A stretch of 35,600 nucleotides of DNA. Source: Planctomycetota bacterium (GTDB lineage Bacteria > Planctomycetota > Planctomycetia > Planctomycetales > Planctomycetaceae). A program made the translations under genes and the position numbers. Below are positions 1 through 8,480 of the stretch, piece after piece; positions within the stretch are counted from its first letter, which is position 1; every line of letters begins with the position of its first letter. The notes under the pieces were generated by a model. That model ran no database searches. It saw only the letters and a list, made by a program, of their open reading frames with translations, and was not told where the DNA came from. The DNA is taken from NCBI GenBank assembly GCA_003669125.1, contig QWQF01000195.1, forward strand, positions 1 to 35,600, read 5' to 3'.

Positions 1-1207
1 ACGGCGCGAACGCTCGCACCGGAAACGCATTCGCCCGAACTCGCACGGCCACGTCTCGGCCATCCGCACAACGCCAAAAGTTGGGATCGGGAAAGACACG
101 CAGAAAATCTTGTTGAGAGACTTTGGACGTACGAAATTCCAGATCGACACCGTTAATTCCCGGAAAGGTGTCGAGGTACGCGCGCAGTTGCATTCTCGCC
201 AATTCCAGCAACTTGGCGTCCCGAAAGAATTCTGAGTCATCGGCGACAACGTGCGGACCATCGCGGCCTTGCATGCCCTCCGGCTCTTTCACGAAAACTC
301 TGAAGCTGTCTGGAAACCAATCGGGCTGAAGCTGCAAGCGAACAGTCATCCCCACCGAGTGGGCCGCTTCAACGATCCCGGTCAGATGCCGCTTGCCCGC
401 CGCGATTCGTTCTTCGTAGGTCGTCGCCGTGGCGAAGCTGGGGTTCTCAAAATTCTTGGCCCCGCCGAATACCTTGCGTCCGGAAGTGTCCCCCGACACC
501 GGATGGACATTCTTGTTGAATCCCCATAGTCCCTCCGACTTTCGCGCGACACCGCCGAACTCGAAATGCACGAATGGTTGCGAGGCTCGCACATTGATGC
601 TGACTCGATTGAACTTGAGCTTCGCGAGCTGCTGAAGCAGGCGGCGATGCTCGTCCACGCTCCACGAACCGGAATCCATTGGACCCCGATTGCGGAAGTG
701 CCATTCACGCTCGCGATGCTGTGGCTCCAGCACGATATCGATCCCATTCAGCTTGAACTCTGACGGACTGACCGGATCGAGATCGCCGAACAACAACGAC
801 CGAATGCCCATGTGATGGCCGTATTCAGCGACGGCCCAGTACGTCGCGACCGAACTGCCGCCGCCAATCAGCAGCGCGGGTTTGTTGTTGTGAGTCACGC
901 TTCGCAGCAGGTGGCCTTGGTCGGACAGCTTCTTGTCGCCGCTCGGCCAGGAGTCGACGAACGGTTTCATGCCGTCGTTCGTGTCGGGACTGCCGACGAA
1001 GATGACGTGCATTGCATCGGACGGCGCGGTCGAGGCAATCCTCACTTCGGCTTCGTAGACTCGCTTGAGTTGGTTGGAGAGTTCTTCCGCCGCGAGCCGT
1101 TCCAGCGCGGGAGCCTTCTCGCCGATGATGATGTCCACGCGCGGGCCAGCGATGACGACGTTTGCGAAGGCGCAAATAGAGAACAACACCATCAGAGATC
1201 GGATCAT
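1..1207 (-). CDS. Secreted GH67 N-terminal / DUF4838-like glycoside hydrolase, 3' part missing
   Basis: An open frame starts at ATG 1207 and stays open to the left window edge (about 402 residues), so the C-terminus is missing. The first 20 or so residues form a signal peptide (MIRSLMVLFSICAFANVVIA), so the product is exported. The segment after it (IIIGEKAPALERLAAEEL, then NQLKRVYEAEV) resembles the N-terminal domain of alpha-glucuronidases and DUF4838 proteins that precedes a TIM-barrel; later segments (REWHFRNRGPMD, YLDTFPGINGVDLEF) fit the barrel. A GAGGA ribosome-binding site lies 6 nt before the start. The ATG overlaps the stop of the upstream beta-propeller gene by 4 bp (ATGA), so translation is probably coupled. 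A role in polysaccharide or uronic-acid breakdown is inference; the catalytic residues lie in the missing part. Confidence 0.72.
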   Translation of the reverse strand, partial: MIRSLMVLFSICAFANVVIAGPRVDIIIGEKAPALERLAAEELSNQLKRVYEAEVRIASTAPSDAMHVIFVGSPDTNDGMKPFVDSWPSGDKKLSDQGHLLRSVTHNNKPALLIGGGSSVATYWAVAEYGHHMGIRSLLFGDLDPVSPSEFKLNGIDIVLEPQHREREWHFRNRGPMDSGSWSVDEHRRLLQQLAKLKFNRVSINVRASQPFVHFEFGGVARKSEGLWGFNKNVHPVSGDTSGRKVFGGAKNFENPSFATATTYEERIAAGKRHLTGIVEAAHSVGMTVRLQLQPDWFPDSFRVFVKEPEGMQGRDGPHVVADDSEFFRDAKLLELARMQLRAYLDTFPGINGVDLEFRTSKVSQQDFLRVFPDPNFWRCADGRDVAVRVRANAFPVRAFAP

Positions 1208-2637
1208 TTCTCGTCCTCTCCGAAACAGAACAGTGTCTCGCGGCCGCGCACGAACAAGCGGCCATCGGCGATGGCGGGGGTGGCGACGCACGATTCGCCG
1301 ACGTCGTTGGTCGCGAGGACTTTCAACTTCGGGCCTTGTTCCAGCACGACGATGAAGCCGTTCTCGCCTGTGACGAAAATCTTGCCGTCACCGGCCACGG
1401 GCGAGGCGTAGTAATCGCCGATGTTGCGAATGCGGTTGAGTTCCCAATGGGTCTTGCCGGTCGTGGCGTCGAAGGAGCTCGACAGGCCACCCTTTTTGAC
1501 GATGAAGAGTTGCTCGCCGACGACGACCGGCGAGACGATGTTCGACGGCGACTTGTTGGCGATGTTCCACAGGACGTGCGTCTTTGTCACATCGCCGCGA
1601 CCGCCTCCGCGAACGGCTTGAATGGTGTTGCCGCCGCCGGCTTGGTTCTTGGCCGATTGAAATGCGGTGTCGAGTTCTCCATCGGCGATGACTCCGTCGC
1701 CGTCCTTGTCGGAGGTGTCGAAGCGTGAGGCAAATTCCTTTGGGATTTCCGCCTTGGTCAGCTTGCCGTCCTGGTTCGTGTCGAGCCATTCGAGCAGGGC
1801 GAACTTCAGCGTTCGTTTCTCGTCGCCGTAGCTTTGGGACGAGAGATAGATGATCCCATCACGCACGACGGGCGAGGACATCATCGTTCGCAGTGTCGAG
1901 TTGCTGCTCCAGCGTTCGGTTCCCGTCGCCGGGTCGTAGCCTTTGAGGAACCCGCTGCCGGAGATCACGACGTCGGTTTGACCGTTCGCTTCGCAAATCA
2001 CGGGCACCGCGTAGCCGCCGAGCATGTCCGGTCGTTCGGCGGTCCACTTCATCGCTCCGGACTTCGCGTCGACCGCGAACAGCACAGGAGACAGATCGTC
2101 GTCCTGATTGAAGAAGACCGTGCCGTCATGCACGATCGGCGATGAGGCGGCTCCCCAGTCCATCAAATAGCTGGGACTTGGCAGCGAGCGCTTCCACTTC
2201 TCGTCGCCGTTCATCGCATCGAGTGCGATGAGGCCCAGCGTGCTGCAGTAAACGTAAACTTGCTTGCCGTCGCTGGCGGGAGTGCTCGAGGCATGACTGT
2301 TCGGCGGCGTGATGCGCGGCAGCTTGCCGGTTTCGAAATCACGTTGCCACAGTTTCTTGCCGGTTGCGGCCTCGAAGGCGAAGACGGAAAACGTTCGCTC
2401 GGCCGTCATCGCTGTGGTGATGACCTTGCCACTCGCGACAATCGGACAGCCGACTCCGTCGCCGAGCTTCGCCGACCAGCGCAGGTTTTTCTCCAGCGAG
2501 AACTCGGTCGGCAGCGGTTTCTTCGACATCGTCACGCCGCTGGCGTTGATGCCTCGAAACTGCGGCCAGTCTTCAGCCACGGCGATCAACGACGACCACA
2601 CGCAGACGCAAAACGCGAACATCCGATGGCGATTCAT
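1204..2637 (-). CDS. Secreted PQQ-like beta-propeller protein with two inserted EF-hand loops
   Basis: A 477-residue protein. A short signal peptide (FAFCVCVWSSLIAVAEDW) is followed by the WPQFRG motif typical of planctomycete PQQ-binding-like beta-propellers. Propeller repeats of the type AATGKKLWQRD, AMNGDEKWKR, AKSGAMKWTA and ATGTERW recur along the chain. Between blades, residues 286-297 (DTNQDGKLTKAE) and 310-321 (DKDGDGVIADGE) are two canonical 12-residue EF-hand calcium loops. ATG 2637 is preferred: GGGGGA lies 4 nt upstream, and the longer frame adds a non-signal extension. The start overlaps the amidohydrolase stop by 4 bp and the stop overlaps the next gene, so it sits in a coupled operon. 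It probably acts outside the cytoplasm; dehydrogenase activity cannot be claimed, because many such propellers are non-enzymatic. Confidence 0.9.
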   Translation of the reverse strand: MNRHRMFAFCVCVWSSLIAVAEDWPQFRGINASGVTMSKKPLPTEFSLEKNLRWSAKLGDGVGCPIVASGKVITTAMTAERTFSVFAFEAATGKKLWQRDFETGKLPRITPPNSHASSTPASDGKQVYVYCSTLGLIALDAMNGDEKWKRSLPSPSYLMDWGAASSPIVHDGTVFFNQDDDLSPVLFAVDAKSGAMKWTAERPDMLGGYAVPVICEANGQTDVVISGSGFLKGYDPATGTERWSSNSTLRTMMSSPVVRDGIIYLSSQSYGDEKRTLKFALLEWLDTNQDGKLTKAEIPKEFASRFDTSDKDGDGVIADGELDTAFQSAKNQAGGGNTIQAVRGGGRGDVTKTHVLWNIANKSPSNIVSPVVVGEQLFIVKKGGLSSSFDATTGKTHWELNRIRNIGDYYASPVAGDGKIFVTGENGFIVVLEQGPKLKVLATNDVGESCVATPAIADGRLFVRGRETLFCFGEDEK

Positions 2638-3629
2638 GAAATCCCCCGTTCCGCAAACAACTCCGCGCCGTTGCCCAAGAAGATGTCCTCGACCTGCTCG
2701 TCGCTCAAGCCACAACCGAGGCAGGCGATCTTAAGAGTCCGCAGCGACTCGATGCCAACCAGCGTGAACTGCACGTTGGCGTAGGCCGCGTCGAGCTTCG
2801 TGTTCTCCGGCGTGAGCCACAAGAAATTGTCACCCAGTCCGACGCAGCGGCCGCGAATGTGCGAGACCGGAAAGTCCGAGCCGTACATCAACCGCCGATG
2901 CCCCATGACGCGGATGATCGCTTCGTAGGCTCCGCTGTCAGTCACGGCAGACGAGTCGAACCAAACATTGTTCAGCCCGCGCAGCGATTCGATGCCGAGC
3001 ACCGTGTGATGCGGATTGAAGCCTCGCGCGGCGTGAGCCAGGATCATTCGAGCGTTCGGATATTTCGTCGCGTATTTCCGCAGCACCTCTTGATTCGATG
3101 AATCGGCCAGCGCGGTTGACCGCACGATGTGCAACGTGATCGACAAGCCTAGCTCGTGAGCAATCCGCACATGCTCTTCCGGCAAGTAGCTCGGGATGTG
3201 CGCGTCGAACGTCGGCTTCTCGGTCGCGAACAAGTGGTACGGTTTGAGGCCCACGAAGCCATCACGCTGCACGGTCTCGCGAATGAATTCGGGGTCCATC
3301 GCCGGATGAATCAGCATTTGGCCGAGTGCTCCGGGATGCTTCGCCTCGCGAGCCAAAAAGTCGTTCGCTGCCTCAAAGTTCACGGTCGTCTGTGGAAATC
3401 CGAAGGCTAAACCGCTGACTTCGCGGTCGGGCATGATCTCGGCGATCCGCGTTTGAAATTCCTTCCAGCCGACACTGTTCGGCCCCTTTGCACACAACCC
3501 TGGTGCCGGACCGTTGAAGTGACTCAGTTCGTACAAGTGCAGATGGGAATCAAACACGCGCGGCGGCACGAACGACGCGAGTTCGCGGTCCCAGATCTCG
3601 CGGTCACGATCAAGAAGTTGCCAGTCCAT
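2634..3629 (-). CDS. Amidohydrolase (amidohydrolase-2 family, metal-dependent TIM barrel)
   Basis: About 331 residues from ATG 3629. The HxH metal motif of the amidohydrolase superfamily is at residues 29-31 (FDSHLHLYE). Further likely ligands are the His in SITLHIVRS, the His in MILAHAARGF and the Asp in MYGSDFPVSH, in the order usual for the amidohydrolase-2 group (decarboxylases and hydrolases such as ACMSD and PDC hydrolase). No signal peptide is seen, so it is cytoplasmic. A GTG at 3650 in the same frame is an alternative start, but it lies inside a G+C-rich palindrome with no ribosome-binding site before it; ATG 3629 has a purine-rich GGAGAG stretch about 15 nt upstream. It lies between the PhyH-like gene and the beta-propeller gene and overlaps the latter by 4 bp. 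The substrate is unknown. Confidence 0.88.
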   Translation of the reverse strand: MDWQLLDRDREIWDRELASFVPPRVFDSHLHLYELSHFNGPAPGLCAKGPNSVGWKEFQTRIAEIMPDREVSGLAFGFPQTTVNFEAANDFLAREAKHPGALGQMLIHPAMDPEFIRETVQRDGFVGLKPYHLFATEKPTFDAHIPSYLPEEHVRIAHELGLSITLHIVRSTALADSSNQEVLRKYATKYPNARMILAHAARGFNPHHTVLGIESLRGLNNVWFDSSAVTDSGAYEAIIRVMGHRRLMYGSDFPVSHIRGRCVGLGDNFLWLTPENTKLDAAYANVQFTLVGIESLRTLKIACLGCGLSDEQVEDIFLGNGAELFAERGIS

Positions 3630-3647
3630 ACGGCGAATCTTTCTCTC

Positions 3648-3669
3648 CACCGGGGCAAGCCCGGCGGGG
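3648..3669. repeat. G+C-rich imperfect palindrome between the PhyH-like and amidohydrolase genes
   Basis: The short gap between the two genes is filled by CCGGGGC-AA-GCCCGG with one bulge. It contains the alternative GTG start (3650) of the amidohydrolase and begins right after the stop of the preceding gene. It could be an RNA hairpin that affects processing or coupling, or a copy of a small repeat family; nothing in the window distinguishes these. Confidence 0.4.
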
Positions 3670-4413
3670 TTATGTTTTGAGTCCCATGTGCTGATGCTGT
3701 TCTTTGACGGCAGTCATGTACCGAGCGAACGCAACTTCGTCGCGGCGGCAACTGACCCCATTGAAGACCATCGCGAAGGCTCGGCGGTTGCGGATCGGCG
3801 AGCGGTTCGCGTCGGCTCGGTGAATCGTGTTGCCGTGATGCGAGACGACGTCGCCGGGAGCCAGATGAATGCGGACCTCGGCCGCGAGGTCGGCGTCGCC
3901 GTAATCCGTAATTCCCTGCGAGAACCCCAAAACGTTCGAGCGATTGTGAGGGCGGATCGGCGGCAGATGCGAGCCACGCACGTAGCGCAGGCAACCGTTT
4001 TCGTCATCGACATCGTCGAGCGACATCCAGATCGTCACGACCTTCGGCGGCGCGAGGCAGAAGTAATAGTTGTCTTGATGCGGCGGAGTGACGTGATTCG
4101 TCCCCGGCGGCTTGTTGAACCATTCCGGTCCTGCACACGCGGCTTCCTCGCCGACCAGAGTCATCGCCAGTTCACGCCACTTCGGCTGCCGAGTGTACGC
4201 CTCGAAGAACGCATCCTGCTGCATGTGCTGCATCTGTTTGAGCGTTTCCGGCCGCGACTTGTCATCGAAGAATGCATCGGCATCCGGCAGCGTCGGCACG
4301 ACTTCGCGAATGTAACGGTCAAGTTCTCGACGCAGTTCGGCGAAGTCGTCGGCGGACAAGAGTTGGCGGACGATGACGAATCCGTCCCGGTCGTAAGCGT
4401 CTTTGGGCGACAT
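3670..4413 (-). CDS. Phytanoyl-CoA dioxygenase (PhyH) family Fe(II)/2-oxoglutarate oxygenase
   Basis: A 247-residue cytoplasmic protein. The Fe(II) facial triad of the PhyH family is visible: H112-x-D114 (PPHQDNYYF) and a distal His at about 198 (NTIHRADANRS), followed by an Arg-rich stretch (RNRRAF) fitting the 2-oxoglutarate carboxylate anchor. The N-terminus (YDRDGFVIVRQLLS) and the segment CLRYVRGSH are also typical. Start ATG 4413 has GAGAG 8 nt upstream; an in-frame ATG at 4443 is possible but has a weaker site. It follows the symporter gene by 14-44 bp. The family hydroxylates small molecules using O2 and 2-oxoglutarate. Its place beside a symporter, aminotransferase and amidohydrolase suggests a step in breakdown of an imported compound, but the substrate cannot be read from sequence. 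Confidence 0.9.
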   Translation of the reverse strand: MSPKDAYDRDGFVIVRQLLSADDFAELRRELDRYIREVVPTLPDADAFFDDKSRPETLKQMQHMQQDAFFEAYTRQPKWRELAMTLVGEEAACAGPEWFNKPPGTNHVTPPHQDNYYFCLAPPKVVTIWMSLDDVDDENGCLRYVRGSHLPPIRPHNRSNVLGFSQGITDYGDADLAAEVRIHLAPGDVVSHHGNTIHRADANRSPIRNRRAFAMVFNGVSCRRDEVAFARYMTAVKEQHQHMGLKT

Positions 4414-4457
4414 GGCAGCAACTCTCGTGGTTTGGCGCGTCATTGGCTTTCGGCTGG

Positions 4458-6074
4458 TCAAGTCACTGTTTCGTTTTCCTCTTTGCTCACGATCTCGCGC
4501 CAGGTGAATTTGAGGCCGGAGTGTTCTCCGCCCCGTTCTACAATCCAACCCAAAATCCAGGCAATCGACAAGCTCGTCAAGCAGGGGACGGCGATTGCCA
4601 AAAGGAACGTTGGAGCCTGCTCTTTGGGAACGCCACGAATCTCCGGCCACCAGCTCCAGGCGACGGAGACCACGAAGCCGCACAGCACGGCCGGGATCGC
4701 CGATCGCGCGGTGCAGCGGCGGAAGAACATACCGATGATGAACAGCGATGACAGCGGCCCGACGAACATGTTGAAGAACTTGGGCATCATGCCGACGATC
4801 GTTTCGCCGATCGCTTGTACTCGGTTCGCCACAAAGTAAGCGTTCACCGTGACCGCAATCGTGATGAGGATGCTTATCACGCGAGCGAACATCAGGTCGC
4901 TCATGATGCGAGGCCGGCCACGTCGCATGCGAGGCACAATGTCATTTGCGGCCACGGCCGTGATCGCGTTCACGCCGGACTCCAGCGTTTGAATCGCATC
5001 GCACAGGAACGCCGAGATGATCAGCCCCGCGAAACCAGAAGGAAGCTGGTTCCCCAAGAAGTGCGGAAAGAGCTTGTCCGCTCCTTTGACTGCTGTCAGT
5101 CCGCCGGGAACTTGGTCCGCGTGCTTCAGGTAGTACGCCAACAACGCCAAGCCACACAGCGACAGCAGCGAGGCCATCGTCAGATCGACGAGAAAATTGA
5201 CGAAGTAACTCTTCCGAGCGTTCTTCAGCGATGACACCGAGAAGTACCGTTGCAACACGACCTGATCTGAGCCGTGAGTGCAGATGTTCCAGAAAAAGTG
5301 ATTGATCAACGCAAAGACGATGGTCGTTCGAATGGTGATGTCCCAGCTAAACAGCGGAGGGAGATTGTTTCGGCCTGCGGTGTTGGCGGCGGTTCTCCAC
5401 CAATCGACGGGACCGGTGCCATCCACGGCGGCAACGTAGCCGATCGCCAACAGCACTCCGGTCAGCAGCAGCAGGCACTGCAACACGTCGGTCCAGATCA
5501 TCGCCTGGATGCCGCCGACCGCGGTGTAGATCGCTGCGATAATCCCCACGAGTCCGATCCACCAATAGAGATCCTCTCCTGGCAGCCAAGCGAAGTCCGG
5601 GCCTTTGACTTTGTCGAGCGCCATCGAGGCGGCGTAGATCACCATGCTCATCCATCCCAGTCGCAGCAGCACGAACAGCGACGCGCCGATCAAACGCACG
5701 GGATAGTTGAATCGCAGTTCGAGGTACTCGTAGGCGCTGGTCAGCCTCAGCCGCATGAAAAACGGAATCCACAACAGCATGATCACGGCCATGCTGAGCG
5801 GCGCTGCGAGAATCCCCAGGAAGACTCCCATGCCGTTCTTGATCATCTCGCCCGGCATCCCCAGGTACGACAGCGTCGAGAACAGCGTCGCGAGAATGCT
5901 CAGCCCGACCGCGAACCACGGCATGCGGCGTCCACCGACGAAGAAATCGTCGACATCCTTTTGCTTGCGACCGAACCACACCGCGATACCGAACGTCAGC
6001 GAGAAGTAGAACGCGATCGCCGCAAAGTCGGGCCATTCGAGGCCAGCGTGCAATGAGAGTTGTGATTCGGGCAC
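4458..6074 (-). CDS. Sodium:solute symporter (SSS family)
   Basis: A 538-residue polytopic membrane protein with about 13 hydrophobic helices. The early segment FFVGGRRMPWFAVGLSILATLFSTLSYLGMPGE is in pieces the SSS signature (GGRxMPW, then the Ser/Thr-rich first core helix carrying sodium-site residues). TAVGGIQAMIWTDVLQ and the later helices agree with the family. GTG 6074 is chosen because AAAGGG lies 6 nt upstream and the protein then begins just before the first helix; a longer frame to 6191 would run through a palindromic repeat and is unlikely. It would import an organic solute with sodium. The closeness of the aminotransferase and dioxygenase genes suggests they act on that solute. 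The upstream gap is nearly all repeat, so expression may depend on readthrough. Confidence 0.92.
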   Translation of the reverse strand: MPESQLSLHAGLEWPDFAAIAFYFSLTFGIAVWFGRKQKDVDDFFVGGRRMPWFAVGLSILATLFSTLSYLGMPGEMIKNGMGVFLGILAAPLSMAVIMLLWIPFFMRLRLTSAYEYLELRFNYPVRLIGASLFVLLRLGWMSMVIYAASMALDKVKGPDFAWLPGEDLYWWIGLVGIIAAIYTAVGGIQAMIWTDVLQCLLLLTGVLLAIGYVAAVDGTGPVDWWRTAANTAGRNNLPPLFSWDITIRTTIVFALINHFFWNICTHGSDQVVLQRYFSVSSLKNARKSYFVNFLVDLTMASLLSLCGLALLAYYLKHADQVPGGLTAVKGADKLFPHFLGNQLPSGFAGLIISAFLCDAIQTLESGVNAITAVAANDIVPRMRRGRPRIMSDLMFARVISILITIAVTVNAYFVANRVQAIGETIVGMMPKFFNMFVGPLSSLFIIGMFFRRCTARSAIPAVLCGFVVSVAWSWWPEIRGVPKEQAPTFLLAIAVPCLTSLSIAWILGWIVERGGEHSGLKFTWREIVSKEENETVT

Positions 6075-6083
6075 GTGAAACCC

Positions 6084-6197
6084 TTTGGAGTGCGACGGCC
6101 GGAGCCGCCGCTTTTCAAACGATGTCGATTGCAGTGACCACGCTGATGAAAACCAGAGCGTTTTGAAAAGCGGTGACTCAGGTTGCCGCACTCCAAA
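6084..6197. repeat. 114-bp imperfect inverted-repeat (MITE/REP-like) element
   Basis: The left arm (6084-6119, starting TTTGGAGTGCG and ending CCGCTTTTCAAA) is mirrored by the right arm (6161-6197, ending GCCGCACTCCAAA). The outer 11 bp (TTTGGAGTGCG) and an inner 13 bp (CCGCTTTTCAAA plus neighbours) match closely, with diverged sequence between, enclosing a roughly 40-bp centre. The element fills the gap between the aminotransferase stop (6212) and the symporter start (6074), and its left edge abuts the symporter ribosome-binding site. No transposase is present, so a non-autonomous element is the natural reading. Confidence 0.7.
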
Positions 6198-6211
6198 TCG
6201 AAGTGCTCAGC

Positions 6212-7540
6212 CTATCGCACCAATCTCCGAAACGCATCTTGCTGGCGGGGGCATTCGAGGCACGATTCCGCGTTGCCGCTGTCGATCGCGCGACGGATGA
6301 TGGCGAAGACCTCGCGAGCCGCGGTCGCCGTCTGTTCCAACTCCGCCGTTCCTTGAGCCGCGTTGAGATAGAAGCTCGCGTAGCCGTGACAGCCACGCTT
6401 CGCCATTTCCTGAATGAACAGCGTCGCCAAGACCGGCTTCAGATCGGGTGAGGCCGATGTGAACTCCAGATGCGGATGCACCGCCAAGCCGGAGCATTTC
6501 ACATCGAGACCGGTCTCTCTCGCGATGGCATCGAGTCGCGATTGTAGTTCGCGACCGAACGCCCAAAGTGCTTCCGATACGTTTCGGCGTCGCAGTTCGC
6601 GGATCGTCGTCAGCGAGGCGACCATGCCGATCGGGTCGGACCAGTAGGTGCTGGAAATGAACATTCTGGCGGCCGACTTCATCACGCTGCGCCGACCGAC
6701 CACCGCGCCCATCGGATAGCCGTTCGACATCGACTTTGCGAACACGGCCATGTCCGGAGTCACGCCGACAAAGCCTTGAGCCGCCTGCATCCCGAAGCGA
6801 AACCCGGACGAGACTTCATCGAAGATCAACACCACGCCGCGTTCGTCGCACAGCTTGCGAACGCCGGCAAGATACCCGTCGGCCGGCCGTTCCGAACGGA
6901 GCGGTTCCATGATGATCGCCGCGACCTCGCCTTTGTGGTCATCGAGCAACTGTCCCAGCGCCGCGAGGTCTCCAAACGGAAAGGGCAGGGCGGTCCCGGC
7001 CAACGCCTTCGGCACACCAATCGGCTCGATGCCGGGAAACAAATGCGAGTTCAAACTTTCTTCGGCCACGAGATTCGCGGCCAAGTACCAATCGTGCCAG
7101 CCGTGATAACCACAGAAGAGCACCTTGTCCCGTCCGGTCGATCCGCGAGCAATCCGCACCGCGATCGCACACGCTTCACCGCCGCACTTGGCGTAGCGGA
7201 CCATCTCGGCACACGGAACCGTACGACACAATTCCTCGGCCAGTTCGAGTTCCACCGCACTGCTAATCGACGTCGCGACTCCTTTGCCGATCTGCTCACG
7301 CACGGCGTCGTCCACGACCGGGTCGCAATAGCCGAGAATGATCGCGCCGATGCCGCTGACCCAGTCGATGTACTCGTTCCCATCGACGTCCCAAATTCGT
7401 GCACCCTTCGCTCTTGCTGCGTACACCGGCGACACACCGTTCGCGTATTTCGTCGGCCTGCGGCTGAGGAGTTGCGTCCCGCCGGGGATGAGTTCGTTGG
7501 CTCGTCGATACAGGTCGTAGGACTTCTCAACGCGAGACAT
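6212..7540 (-). CDS. Class III PLP-dependent aminotransferase, glutamate-1-semialdehyde aminomutase-like
   Basis: A 442-residue fold-type I PLP enzyme. Seen: the N-terminal stretch ELIPGGTQLLSRRP, DVDGNEYIDW at 51-60, the PLP-phosphate region KCGGEAC at 118-124, YHGWHDWY at 145-152, D241-E-V (pyridine-N ligand) and the Schiff-base lysine K269 in FAKSMSNGYPMGAV. These place it with glutamate-1-semialdehyde 2,1-aminomutase and related sugar or amino-acid aminotransferases. It is unlikely to be the housekeeping HemL, because it sits in a transport and catabolic cluster and its motifs deviate (AKSMSNGYPMGA rather than the usual GKIIGGGLPVGA type). Start ATG 7540 is the first residue matching the family N-terminus, though the ribosome-binding site is weak. 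It follows the SDR gene by 46 bp. Confidence 0.9.
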   Translation of the reverse strand: MSRVEKSYDLYRRANELIPGGTQLLSRRPTKYANGVSPVYAARAKGARIWDVDGNEYIDWVSGIGAIILGYCDPVVDDAVREQIGKGVATSISSAVELELAEELCRTVPCAEMVRYAKCGGEACAIAVRIARGSTGRDKVLFCGYHGWHDWYLAANLVAEESLNSHLFPGIEPIGVPKALAGTALPFPFGDLAALGQLLDDHKGEVAAIIMEPLRSERPADGYLAGVRKLCDERGVVLIFDEVSSGFRFGMQAAQGFVGVTPDMAVFAKSMSNGYPMGAVVGRRSVMKSAARMFISSTYWSDPIGMVASLTTIRELRRRNVSEALWAFGRELQSRLDAIARETGLDVKCSGLAVHPHLEFTSASPDLKPVLATLFIQEMAKRGCHGYASFYLNAAQGTAELEQTATAAREVFAIIRRAIDSGNAESCLECPRQQDAFRRLVR

Positions 7541-7586
7541 AACGCACCGCACCCCAAAAGAACTCACGAAGCGTCGCCAGTGACAA

Positions 7587-8408
7587 CTACTTGGGCGACA
7601 TCGAAGGACTCGAAATCGAATCGCGGAGACAAAACCCGCCGTCGACAACCAGCGACGTGCCGGTGATGTAGTCGGCGTCGTCGGAGCACAAAAACGTCGC
7701 CGCTCGGCCGATGTCGGAGGGCGTACCGATCCGGCCCCACGGCAGTTTGGCTCCTTCTTCGGCAAGCATCGCGTCGCCGAAAGTTTCGTGTTCGCCCGGC
7801 GTGTCGATCCAGCCCGGTTCGATGACGTTGACGTTGATGCGGTGCCTGATCAGTTCGGCGGCGATCGTGAAGGCCATGTGATTGAGGCCGCTCTTGGCGG
7901 CGTTGTAGGCCACGGATCGCGCGTAGGGCCGCCGCGCATGGACACTGGAAATGAACAGAATCTTGCCGCCACCGCCACGCTCGACCATGTGCCGAGCGAC
8001 GAATTGGCTCAGGTGAAATCCAGCGGTCAGCGAGCCGCGCAGCGTCTTGTCAAAGATCTCCGGGTCGTAATCGAGGAAATCGCCGCGCCGCGAGAAAGCC
8101 GGATTGCTGACCAGAATGTCGATCCGACCAAACGCCGCAATCGCTCGGCACACGATGTCTTCGCACGAGGACCGCTCGAACGAATCGCCATCGACGAGCA
8201 CCGCGCGGCGGCCGAGCGATTCGATCTCGGCGATCAGCGATGCCGTGTTCTCCGACGGCTGCCGGTCGTTAATCGCAACGTCGGCACCCGCGCGAGCCAA
8301 CTCCAGCGCACAACCGCGACCAATTCCGCGAGCAGCTCCGGTGACGAGGGCGACTCGGCCGACAAGTTTGAGAACGTGTGACACGGTCGGTTCGGCAGAT
8401 TCAGGCAT
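7587..8408 (-). CDS. Short-chain dehydrogenase/reductase (SDR, classical)
   Basis: A 273-residue Rossmann-fold oxidoreductase. The cofactor loop TGAARGIG is at residues 23-30, the catalytic Ser at about 155 (LFISSVHAR) and YxxxK at Y168-K172 (YNAAK); the C-terminal GTSLVVDGGF motif matches FabG-like SDRs. ND at 47-48 (INDRQ) after the second strand suggests preference for NAD(H). The normally conserved NNAG motif reads SNPA (101-104), an unusual substitution in the segment that stabilises the central sheet and relays protons. It precedes the aminotransferase gene, so a reductase or dehydrogenase step on the same substrate is plausible but unproven. The ribosome-binding site upstream of ATG 8408 is weak. 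Confidence 0.9.
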   Translation of the reverse strand: MPESAEPTVSHVLKLVGRVALVTGAARGIGRGCALELARAGADVAINDRQPSENTASLIAEIESLGRRAVLVDGDSFERSSCEDIVCRAIAAFGRIDILVSNPAFSRRGDFLDYDPEIFDKTLRGSLTAGFHLSQFVARHMVERGGGGKILFISSVHARRPYARSVAYNAAKSGLNHMAFTIAAELIRHRINVNVIEPGWIDTPGEHETFGDAMLAEEGAKLPWGRIGTPSDIGRAATFLCSDDADYITGTSLVVDGGFCLRDSISSPSMSPK

Positions 8409-8480
8409 GATGACATCAAACTAGCTCACTCGGTCTGCGAGCGAAAGGCGAGCGGCTACGTTCACACGCTCGACGTTCAC

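Noticed and set aside
3688..4839. A plus-strand open frame of 383 codons
   Set aside because: It is antisense to the PhyH-like and symporter genes, whose motifs are clear.
6212..7540. Aminotransferase as housekeeping HemL
   Set aside because: Lysine-region and N-terminal motifs deviate from HemL and the gene sits in a transport/catabolic cluster.
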